NCBI GenBank assembly: GCA_964006375.1
Contig: OZ023270.1
Location: 56,849,536 to 56,913,535, forward strand
Source of the DNA: Tillus elongatus
Lineage: Eukaryota; Arthropoda; Insecta; Coleoptera; Cleridae
Direction of reading: 5' to 3'
Length of the DNA stretch: 64,000 bases
Below are positions 40,192 to 54,551 of the stretch, piece by piece. The notes below the pieces were generated by a model. The model was not told the DNA's origin. It saw nothing but the letters and a program-made list of their open reading frames with translations, and ran no database searches. The stretch's first letter is position 1, and the number at the start of each line of letters is the position of its first letter. The translations under genes and the position numbers were made by a program.

Positions 40192-42955
40192 CTATAATTT
40201 CCCGGGGTATGAGCACCTTACTTCCTTTAGATTGCACGGAGGCGTGTGCGCATACGTCCGTAGCAATCTACCCTGCACCAGACTACCCAATTTAGAAGCT
40301 GGAAGAAAAGACATACTTTGGATGAAACTCTCTCTCAGGGCTGCAACTAAATTCATCTGTTGCATTTACCGGTCACCTTCTGACAACAACTTTGTCCAGC
40401 TCTTCGACTACCTTTCTGAAAAAACCGACCATCTGATGTCTGAATATCCTTCCTCCGAGGTCACTATTCTTGGTGACTTCAATGTCCATAATAAGGAATG
40501 GCTAGGATATTCGAAACCCGATCCACAATGGAGAGCAGCGGAGGCCTTTGCAGTCAGCAATTCTTTAGCCAATATGGTTCAGCAACCTACTTACTTTCCT
40601 CGCATCCCAACACACAGCTCAAATCCATTGGATCTCCTTCTTACTACAAAACCAGAATGCTATAAGATATCAGTTACCGCCCCCCTTGGTCGCTCAGACC
40701 ACGGCATGGTCACTGCTTCCTGTGCAATGCAACCGAGGTCTCACAGTGATCACACCCACGTATCGTTTGGCACTACAACTCCGCGAACTGGTACGAAATG
40801 CGGGATTACTTTTCCTCATTTACATGGGCGTCTGTCTGCTTCTCTCATCATGACATCTCTGATATCTCACAAAACGTCACCGAAATCATTCAAGCTGGCA
40901 TGGAATTATTTATTCCACCTACACAGAAAACCTCTTCAGCCACTCAAAAGCCCTGGTTCTCTAAATCTTGTAACAAGACCAGACTTGAAAAGGTCAAAGC
41001 TCACAAAACGCTTCTACACAATCCCAGTCAAGAAAACCGTCAAGCATTTAACGACACAAGAAACCGCATTCTTTCTGAGGCAAAAAACTCGTTTATTAAC
41101 CTCGTCAAAAACAAAGTCATCTCAAGCTCCAACGGCAGCAAACCCTTCTGGACTCTTGTTAAATGTATTGGGAATAATGTCTGCAAGAGCACGTTCCCAC
41201 CTCTTGTTTGAGGGGATGAAATTGTTTCTACCGCCCGGTGCCAGGCGGAACTTTTTGCATCGTTGTTCGCCGGCAATTCTTCTCTCAACCCACCTCCAAA
41301 TGTTCAACCACCAACAGTCCCCAATGTCGCGCATAAAATGACGGATATCATTTCCAAAACCAAAAAGGTACGAAAGATGCTCTCTTCTCTTAATACCAGG
41401 AAAGCCTCTGACCTTGACGAGATCCCAGCAATTGTTCTCCAAAAATGCGCACTAGAACTTGCTCCTGTCCTGACTCATATGTTTCAGACATCTTACAATA
41501 GAGACATTTTCCCGAGTAACTGGAAAACTGCTAGAGTACAACCCGTCCCCGAGAAAGGATCCAAAGCGCTTCCTAGCAACTACACGCCATTTTCTATCCT
41601 TTCAGTCGTCTCTAAAGTGATGGAAAAGTATATAAACACCGAATTACTAAAATTTCTTGAAAAACACAGTCTAATCCACGACAGTCAGTATGGATTCCGT
41701 CAACGCAGATCAACTGCCGACCTCCTTTCCTTTGTCACCCATTTTTGGAACAAGCTTATGGAACTACAGGGTGAATCCCAGATTGTCGCTCTAGACATAT
41801 CCAAAACATTCGACCAGGTCTGGCACGCATCGCTGCTTAATAAACTTCCGGCCTATGGCCTACCACCAAAACTCTGTACCTGGACAGCAAATTTCCTCTC
41901 CAACCGGAGCATTTCTGTTGTCGTGGATGGCCATTCCTCTAAACTATATCCAATTAATGCACGAGTCGCTCAAGGTTCAGCTTTAGCCCCTACATTGTTT
42001 CTTCTCCACATCAATGACCTCCCCTCTAGCACATCCAACCCAGTTCACAGTTACGCGGACGACCGCACCCTCCACTCAAATATGCAATATTCTAAAGCTG
42101 TCCCTTTAGCCCAATTAGATGAGGATCCCAAACTCATGGAGGGTTGTGTCTTTGTGGATCTCCAAAAAATATTAGACTGGGGAAGTAGAAATCTTGTACA
42201 ATTCAACTCCACCAAATCTCAGTCTTGCTTTCTATCTCATAAGAGATACACCGCCCTAGACCCATCACAATGAACAACCAAGTTATTCAAAGTAATGAGT
42301 CATTTTCACTTGTTGGCATTTCTGTGGATCGAAATCTCAATTGGCACCAAAATATCAAATCAATTGCAGAAGCGGCTGCTAAGAAATTAGGTTTCCTCTT
42401 CAGGGCTCGCAAATACTTTTCACCAGCTAATCGCTACACCTTATATACTTCACAAATAAGGCCAAACCTCGAATACTGCTCCCACATCTTGGGTGTCGCT
42501 GCCGCTTCTACGCTCGCTATCCTGGACTCCATTCAGAAGAGAGCTATGCGTCTCATCGGTGACCCTACCCTCACCCAAAGGCTGCCATCCCTTGCCCGCC
42601 GACGTGCCGTTGGTGACATCTCTCTCTTTTATAGATATCTGCACGGGCACTGCAGAGGAGCTTTCTTCCATAGTTCCTCCACCTGCTGCCCCCAACAGAT
42701 CTACCAAGGGAACAGAACGAATGCACCCTTTTACTGTCCAGGTCACCAGACATAGAACATCTTGTTATGCCCGCTCTTTTGTCCCGACGACTTCCAAGTT
42801 GTGGAATTCTTTACCGGCACATGTTTTCCTTCTCCTCCGAACCTCCAAACCTTCAAGTCCAGAATCAACAAGTTGCCTCTTTCCTCCTTGTCGACACCCA
42901 CGGTACGATAGTATTTAGGCTGCGAGCCCTCGTGGTGTGTTGTTGAAAAAAAAAG
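40192..42955 (+). mobile_element. LINE-A copy 3b: endonuclease, RT and 3' end (longest LINE-A copy)
   Basis: It begins inside the endonuclease (CPGYE-like, HGGVCAYVRSNL), continues with FICCIYRSPSDNN, VTILGDFNVHNKEWLGYS (GDFN motif), THSSNPLDLLLTT and LGRSDHGMVTAS (SDH motif) in the frame from 40232. Frameshift near 40797; linker 40798-41211; TGA at 41209. RT in the frame 41263-42273: MEKYINTELLKFLEKHSLIH, YGFRQRRSTADLL, catalytic VALDISKTFDQVWHASLL, VAQGSALAPTLFLLHINDLP (usual P replaced by A) and catalytic SYADDRT. C-terminus in the frame 42270-42755 and a tail at 42942-42955. The 5' end, including any ORF1, is missing. In insects such LINEs move by target-primed reverse transcription; this copy is broken. 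Confidence 0.88.
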
Positions 42956-43226
42956 CCAAGCAATTACGACTATACATACATACAGCATTGTTCAAACAAA
43001 AATAGTAAGTTTTTATATGTATATAATTTAATTTTCAAATTATTATTTGACAAAAAAAGTTGTCTTGAACCACCCTAAGCCACACTTACAACTTCTTTTT
43101 GAAATTTTTGAAAAGGGGTTTTCAATAGAAAAAGTATCCGGATACATTATGTATTTAGAATACATTTTGCAACTAAAAGTATCCGTTTCTTGGTATCCAT
43201 ATCTGATATTCAGATACGTTTTACTC
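42956..43226. other. No gene; GTATCC words
   Basis: AT-rich DNA in which gtatccg/gtatcca recurs five to six times between 43133 and 43300, partly as palindrome gtatccggatac at 43133. No known site is implied. Confidence 0.35.
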
Positions 43227-43362
43227 GTATCCGAACTCCGAATCCAGCTCTGGTTGTGGCGAAGTTAGTCAATCACATGATTTTTTTAGTGCTAGTATCC
43301 GAACTCCGAATCCAGCTCTGGTTGTGGCGAAGTTAGTCAATCACATGATTTTTTTAGTGCTA
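43227..43362. repeat. Exact tandem duplication, 68-bp unit
   Basis: Units start at 43227 and 43295, both gtatccgaactccgaatcca ... cacatgatttttttagtgct. By eye the two are identical, so the duplication is recent or an assembly artefact. Confidence 0.9.
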
Positions 43363-43747
43363 GTTTTTGCAATAAATTTTAAAACCATATGATTTTTAAA
43401 TAGAAGATGAAGAGATCTTTCAAATGAGGCATCACAAGTGCCTACTTCCCATTTAAAATTTTGAGGATTGCAACCGTACGGAATGGGTTTGAATGTGAGG
43501 GTGATGTTTTCACGTTGCAGAATGTCATTTTTAATCTAAAATTGATGTGTTCCTTGATGTTTTACAAATATGCACATTAACTAAGATGATGAATTTACTC
43601 CATTTGGCTGTCCCACACTGTGTATATGCTTAACAGCGTTAAGAAAATACATGTTTCTGGGTTAGAAAACTGTGTGTTATTTCACACACACAAAAAAACA
43701 CTTGAAATTTTGAATTGCCAAGAAAAACTTTATAATTTGCAAGCAAA
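43363..43747. other. No gene seen
   Basis: AT-rich spacer before LINE-A copy 4. Nothing recognised. Confidence 0.5.
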
Positions 43748-45530
43748 AAATGAGCACCAGAACTTGTTCCTGTGCTGACTCGTCTGTTTCAGACATCTTA
43801 CAATAGCGGCATATTCCTTAGTAACTAGGAAACCGCTCGAGTACAAACCGTCCACAAGAAAGGATCCAAAGCGCTTCCTAGCAACTACAGGCCTATTTCT
43901 CTCCTTTCAGTCGTCTCTAAAGTGATGGAAAGGTATATAAACACCGAATTACTATAATTCCTTGAAAAACACAGTCCAATCCACGACAGGCCGTATGGAT
44001 TCCGTCAGCGCAGATCAACTGCCGACCTCCTTTCTTTTGTCACCCATTCTTGGAACAAGTCTATGGAAGTACACGGTGAATCCCAGATTGTCGCTCTAGA
44101 CATATTCAAAGCATTCGACCAGGCCTGGCACGCAGCGCTGCTTAATAAACTTCCGGCCTATGGCCTACCACGAAAACTCTGTACCTGGACAGCAAATTTC
44201 CTCTCCAACCGGAGCATTTCTGTTGTCGTGGATGGTCATTCCTCTAAACTGTATCCAATTAATGCAGGAGTTCCTCAAGGTTCAGCTTTAGCCCCTACTC
44301 TGTTTCTTCTCTACATCAATGACCTCCTCTCTAGCACATCCAACCCAGTTCACAGTTACGCGGACGACAGCACCCTGCACTCAAATATACAATATTCTAA
44401 GCCTGTCTCTTTAGCCCAAACTTACCCGCTAACGCCCCTCAGAAACTCAGAATGGAAACATTCATACCCAAAAAGTCATTGTGTGTATTCTTTCCGACGA
44501 AGGTATGGACTAAGGTCCGGTACTCCTAGGGAGGGAGTTTTAGTGAGTAGGTGTACTAGGAGTTCGAGTCTCAGAGTACCTCGATATCCCACGGCACTAC
44601 GGTGTCGGGAATGAGGTCTGCATGATGCATCTCTCCCTCCTGTATGCAAAAAAAAATTATCTTTAGCCCAATTAGATGAGGATCGCAGACTCATGGAGGG
44701 TTCTGTCTCCGTGGATCTCCAAAAAATATTAGACTGGGGAAGTAGAAATCTTGTACAATTCAACCCCACCAAATCACAGTCTTGTTTTCTTTCTCATAAG
44801 AAACACACAAGCCCTAGACCAATCACAATGAACAACCAAGTTATTCAAAGTAATGAGTCATTTTCACTTGTTGGCATTTCTGTGGATCGGAATCTGAATT
44901 GGCATCAACATGTCACATCAATTGCAGAAGCGGCTGCTAAGAAATTAGGTTTCCCCTTCCGGGCTCGCAAATACTTTTCACAAGCTAATCTCTATACCTT
45001 ATATACTTCACAAATAAGACCAAACCTCGAATACTGCTCCCACATCTTGGGTGTCGCTGCCGCTTCTACGCTCGCTATCTTGGACCCCATTCAGAAGAGA
45101 GCTATACGTCTCATCGGTGACCCTACCCTCACCCAAAGGCTGCCATCCCTTGCCCACCGACGTGCCGTTGGTGACCCCCCCCCTCTCTTTCTCTCTCATA
45201 GATATCTGCACGGGCAGTACTCAGAGGAGCTTTCTTCCATAGTTCCTCCACCTGCTGCCCCCAACAGATCTACCAGGGGAACAGAGCGAATGCACCCTTT
45301 TACTGTCTAGGTCACCAGACATAGAACATTTTGTTATGCCCGCTCTTTTGTCCCGAGGACTTCAAAGTTGTGGAATTCCTTGCCGGCACATGTTTTTCCT
45401 TCTTCCCCGAACCTCCAAAACTCCAAGTCCAGAATTAAGAAGTTGCCTCTTTCCTCCTTGTCGACACCCACGGTACGATAGTATTTAGGCTGTAAGCCCT
45501 CGTAGTGTGTTGTGGAAATTAAAAAAAAAA
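43748..45530 (+). mobile_element. LINE-A copy 4, 5'-truncated, interrupted by a SINE-like insertion
   Basis: It starts in the linker (ccagaacttgttcctgtgct, the PELxPVL region) and has the RT frame 44063-44614: IVALDIFKAFDQAWHAALL, FLSNRSISVVVDGHSS, GVPQGSALAPTLFLLYINDL, SYADDSTLHSN. It is broken at 44418 by the insertion 44419-44659 and resumes LAQLDEDRRLMEGSVSVDLQ. The frame 44693-45310 gives FSLVGISVDRNLNWHQHVTS through PPAAPNRSTRGTERM; a TAG at 45308 interrupts the C-terminus. Tail: A-run at 45520-45531. Catalytic motifs intact in this copy but the ORF is interrupted. Confidence 0.87.
44419..44659 (+). mobile_element. SINE-like or processed-RNA insertion with a perfect 11-bp target duplication
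   Basis: tctttagccca is found at 44408-44418 and again at 44660-44670; the uninterrupted LINE-A copies have it once. Between them are 241 bp ending in an A-run (44648-44656), the mark of LINE-driven retroposition. Near 44552 ggagttcgagtct resembles the B box of tRNA promoters (GGTTCGANTCC), and ttagtgagtagg at 44539 is a weak A box at suitable distance. I could not identify the parent RNA. Confidence 0.65.
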
Positions 45531-46150
45531 AGTATGATAGAGCTCTTTGGTACAAGAATAGTGCTGTAAATTGTATCATAACTTCCAGATAGCTATGATA
45601 ATTTAATTTCCTCAGAGACATTCTCATGAAATGAATTTAGGGTCCATGACTTGACCAGAAAGAAAATATTCGGATTCCTGTACCCATAAACTTCTGAAAC
45701 GATACATTATTCGTTATTTAATAGCATAGTGTCAGTTTCCCCCTTTTTTTCTAAAGCGATCTTACTCACAAATAATCCAGACTACCAGGTTGTTAACAGC
45801 TACCTATGCACCAAATTTGAGGTCGATTGCTTAATTGCAAAACAATTTAATGTTGAACATCTACATGATCAACCCCTACTTGAATTTCATGGGAAATATG
45901 AAGTTGACTTTTATTTGACCTTGAAAGTGATCTCCAAGATCAAAGCCAAGGTCACCATCAGATAACCAGGAAAAAATATTTGCCTGGAACTTTTTACTCT
46001 GCAACTTGGACTTTCAGAGTTATTCTGTTGTTCTGTTACTTTGTGACACCACACAACTGCTAAATTCAGGCCATCACCCCAACCAATTTTATGGTGAAAT
46101 GTGAATTTCTCTTACACTTAATAATCTAATGTAATATTCTTTCACAACTA
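45531..46150. repeat. Diverged dispersed repeat, related to 53265-53780
   Basis: 45560-45660 (aatagtgctgtaaattgtatc, tcttgattaat-type text, gacattctcatgaaatgaatt) matches 53270-53360 (aatagtgctgcaaattgaatc, gacattctcatgaaatgaatt). No coding frame of known kind. Confidence 0.55.
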
Positions 46151-46198
46151 AATTCATATTCACCCCCACATATTCAACCCCTACTTCAATTTCATTAC

Positions 46199-46200
46199 AA

Positions 46201-46268
<68 letters not shown>

Positions 46269-47065
46269 AACTTTATTCATAAAATCCCAAACGGGCAAGG
46301 AACACGTCAAAACATAATATGTAGCAACTCGTTACACAGAGCATTATATATAAACATTGCAAATCCATAATAGGGACTCAATAAAAAAAGGCCCCAAACC
46401 TACAGTTAAGGAGTCATTATCTAACATACAAAAAAAAACATATTAAAACAAACCCATGAAAGGGCATAAAATGCAGAACACTGCGCAAACAAAACAACAA
46501 TTAACCCACACAACATACGCTTTTACGCATGCACACTTCAACAAATACACCATCATATGTTTATATTAAAGTCTATACAATGTATTAAAATGGGACAAGA
46601 CATACAAATAGCATCACCCAATATTAAAATATTCACTTATTGAATAAAATGGGTGGTCTAAAAAATATTTTTTTAGCTCTCCCTTAAATTGTACAAGCCC
46701 AGTGATGTTTCTTATGCACACAGGTAAATAGTTATATGCTCTTATTGCCATATATTTGGTTCCTTTCTGGAAAAGTGTGGTAGAGTGTTGAGGTACGGCA
46801 ACAATACCTGTATTTCTAGTTGGATAATTGTTTCCTAACATATTAAAATACCTTGGATTTTCTCTCACAAATAGTGACAAACTAAAAAGATAGAGTGAGT
46901 AAAACGTCATTATCCGAAGGCGAACAAATAGAGGAGCACAGTGTTCATCATATTTCGCGCCACCTAATAATCTTACAATACGTTTTTGAATAATGAATAG
47001 TCTGTGTGTATGTGCTGATGCTCCCCAGACTATAAGTCCATACCTGAGTCTGCTACCTACGTGTG
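46199..47065 (-). mobile_element. 3' end of a LINE with an (ATT)n tail, inserted in a satellite unit
   Basis: Minus frame 47078-46614: RLRYGLIVWGASAHTHRLFI, QKRIVRLLGGAKY, NYPTRNTGIVAVPQHSTTLF and YLPVCIRNITGLVQFKGELK, the RT C-terminal region of CR1/Jockey-type LINEs. The 3' UTR continues to AATAAAG at 46273-46279 (minus) and the tail (ATT)n at 46266-46199. The flanks, acccctacttcaatttcatt on the left and gagtcatgaaattaaccg on the right, are adjacent in the neighbouring 273-bp repeats, so it landed inside one. Confidence 0.8.
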
Positions 47066-47835
47066 TTACACGAGTCATGAAATTAACCGTTTTCTATTAT
47101 ACAAAACCCTGAAACGTTATATTACTCGAGTTTTAACGAAAAAACATCAATTTTCACCAAATCACCACTTATTTATCCCTTATCACCTATCTCCTGGAGC
47201 GGTTATACACAAAAACCACCCGAACCGTTCATTGCTCAGGTGCTAACTCTATACTAAATCGGAAAACGATATCTCAATTCTGATCACATTGTTTTTTACC
47301 CTCACACATTCAACCCCTACTTCAATTTCATTACAGAATATTATAAGAGTCATGAAATTGACCGTTTTCTATTACAAAAACCCTGAAACGTTATATTACT
47401 CGAGTTTTAACAAAAAAACATCAATTTTCACCAAATCACCACTCATTTATCCCTATCACCTATCTCCTGGAGCGGTTATACACAAAAACCACCGGAACCG
47501 TTCATTGCTCAGGTGCTAACTCTATACTATATCGGAAGAAGATATCTCCATTCTGATCACATTGTTTTTTACCCCCACACATTCAACCCCTACTTCAATT
47601 TCTTTACAGAATATTATACGAGTCATGAAATTGACCGTTTTCTATTACACAAACCCTGAAACGTTATATTACTCGAGTTTTAACGAAAAAACATCAATTT
47701 TCACCAAATCACCACTCATTTATCCCTTATCACCTATCTCCTGGAGCGGCTATACATAAAAACAACCCGAACCGTTCATTGCTCAGGTGCTAACTGTATA
47801 CTAAATCCGAAGACGATATCTCAATTCTGATCACA
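47066..47835. repeat. Tandem repeat, 273-bp unit, nearly three copies
   Basis: gagtcatgaaatt occurs at about 47073, 47349 and 47622; each unit runs through ccctgaaacgttatattact, ctatctcctggagcgg, gttcattgctcaggtgctaa and ttcaacccctacttcaattt. A further partial unit lies left of the LINE (46155-46198). A diverged relative is at 53620-53800 (ctaaaacgtattactcgagt, cgaaccgttcgtttgtgtac). Confidence 0.88.
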
Positions 47836-48014
47836 TCATTGTTATTCCGACGAATTTTCTAGCGAGGTTTTGTATAAAAAAATAATTTAATAAAGAGGAG
47901 ATGAAAACTTTAAGACTTAATTCAATTTGACAAGCTTATATGGGTGTTTGTTCTTGCCCTAAGTTAGTGAAACCGTTCTATATTTATTACAGTCATGGAC
48001 TTTTCTCGTGGCTT
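47836..48014. other. No feature
   Basis: AT-rich spacer between the tandem repeat and the TA-core repeat. Confidence 0.4.
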
Positions 48015-52200
<4,186 letters not shown>

Positions 52201-52242
52201 AAATAGCGGAGCCTGCCTTAAGGTCGACTTGCTGGATGTTGT

Positions 52243-52289
52243 ATGCGATACTTAAGAGTCCGAGCAAGGACGAAACCGGTCTATGTCTC

Positions 52290-52292
<3 letters not shown>
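52243..52292 (+). ncRNA. Hammerhead-like motif with standard core spacing, one core base changed
   Basis: CTTAAGA (52253-52259) where the consensus is CTGANGA, then stem II GTCC (52260-52263), loop gagcaa, GGAC (52270-52273), GAA (52274-52276), palindromic ACCGGT (52277-52282) and C (52283). AUA before and UAU after can start stem I. Only the third base of the core (G to T) departs from the consensus; that G is essential in tested hammerheads, so this copy should be inactive. Confidence 0.5.

Positions 52293-52293
<1 letters not shown>

Positions 52294-52362
<69 letters not shown>
52294..52362. repeat. (TA)n microsatellite
   Basis: About 68 bp of TA starting within ten bases of the hammerhead-like motif. 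Confidence 0.95.
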
Positions 52363-52364
<2 letters not shown>

Positions 52365-52569
52365 TATTTACTTTTACTTTTAAAAAGATAACTGCCTTCA
52401 AAAAACCGGCAAAAAAGGCAATCAGCGTTTATACAAGATCGTAATAAACTTTCGTGCAATAAAACCACGGATACACAATTATAACAAGTAAGGCGACAAC
52501 CGTCTGAAATGTGGTCATGTATGTCGCCTGGACAAGGGCTATGCTAAGTCATTCACATTTGGGTGTATA
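52363..52569. other. No gene seen
   Basis: Nothing recognisable in this spacer. Confidence 0.45.
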
Positions 52570-53262
<693 letters not shown>

Positions 53263-53264
53263 AT

Positions 53265-53960
53265 GAAAAATAGTGCTGCAAATTGAATCATAACTTCCAC
53301 ATAGCTGTGATAATTTACTCTCCTCAGAAAGACATTCTCATGAAATGAATTTAGGGTCCTCACCTGACCGCAAAGAGAATATTCGTACTTCTGTACCCAA
53401 AGTTATATCTCAATTCGTTCGAAAGTTATTGCGCCCTCTAATAGACAGACGTACAGGCCGGCAGACAAAAAATGTTCCCTCCAGTGTCAAGTGTTATATA
53501 CGTTTTGAAACTTTTTACGCCGTTTCGACAAGAAAAAAATTCGAAATTTCTGTCAACGATATTCCACCCCTAGACATTCTAGCCCAGAATACCAGATGTT
53601 TCATGAAAGTGAAAGTTTTCTAATAAACAAACCCTAAAACGTATTACTCGAGTTTTAACGAAAAAATGTCAATGTTCACCAAAACACCCCCATTCACCCC
53701 CTACCCCTGCAGCGATTTTACCCAAAAACAGCCCGAACCGTTCGTTTGTGTACCAAATTTGAAGACGATATCTCAATTCGTTCTAAAGTTATCTTAATTA
53801 CTAACAGACAAACATACAGACCGACAGACAAAAATATTTCGAACACAAATCATGTTTTCTATGTGTTTTGACACTTTTTACGACGTTTAAGTGAAAAAAA
53901 AAAACGAAATTTTTGTCACCGATACCACACTTCCACACGTATTGATGATGTGGAAGTAAA
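53265..53960. repeat. Diverged dispersed repeats related to 45560 and to the 273-bp satellite
   Basis: 53270-53360 matches 45555-45650; 53620-53800 matches a 47.1-kb satellite unit. Two words, ctcaattcgttc(g/t)aaagttat, occur at 53410 and 53773, and agacagacgtacag/acaaacatacagaccgacag at 53441 and 53807, so the region itself contains a loose duplication. Confidence 0.55.
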
Positions 53961-53974
53961 ACTAACTACACTTA

Positions 53975-54545
53975 AAAATTATCTTTATATTGTTTTAGAG
54001 GTATTATTGGCTTACTGCAAATTTCTCTTTAATTTAGATATAGGGACGTTTCCTTCTTAGAAAATACAACTTAAGACGTTTAAGTATTTAAGCTGGAGGT
54101 ATTAGTCTAGACTAGCCGTTTCTACCTGTCGTTTTTGTCTGAAACAGCAATAAACTGCTAAAACCCTAGGTAGAAATACTTATTAGCATTGGTCTATTGG
54201 CCATGGCTTATAAACACAAAGACCTCTTGAGAAAACAGAAACAGAAATTTTGGAATTTTCGGCCGTGTTGTATGTAAGTTGAAAGATCAAGTTTGTTCAA
54301 TGGAATATTACCATTACAGTCTTCGGGCGACGTCGCCCTGTCGTCTCAACCAGCACTGTCTGTGTCCAGCAGCTCCCTTTATTTAATTGTGTTAGAATCT
54401 CTTTCAACAAGCATATTTATTCTCTCGCCTCTTCTAGCATACTTTTATACGCATAATTATTATCTCGCCTCTCCCAGCACACTTTTATCCGTCTTTCTAT
54501 CTGTGTACCTTTATCTTTGGCATTTTTCTCCTTACCCACATTTTT
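53975..54545. repeat. Dispersed repeat, copy 1 (no TA expansion)
   Basis: About 560 bp matching 61575-62160 in the opposite orientation: tttatattgttttagaggta, acgtttccttcttagaaaat, ctagccgttt, cctgtcgtttttgtctga, cggccgtgttgtatg, gacgtcgccctgtcgtctca and ctctcgcctcttctagcata. At 54030-54044 it reads ttagatatagggac, the point where copy 2 has a (TA)n tract. Confidence 0.85.
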
Positions 54546-54551
54546 TTTTAA

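Noticed and set aside
43133..43300. Cluster of GTATCC words as a transcription-factor binding array
   Set aside because: Part of the count comes from the exact 68-bp duplication; no known factor or gene nearby.
46089..46310. Leucine-rich frame at the (AAT)n run
   Set aside because: Translation of the (ATT)n LINE tail.
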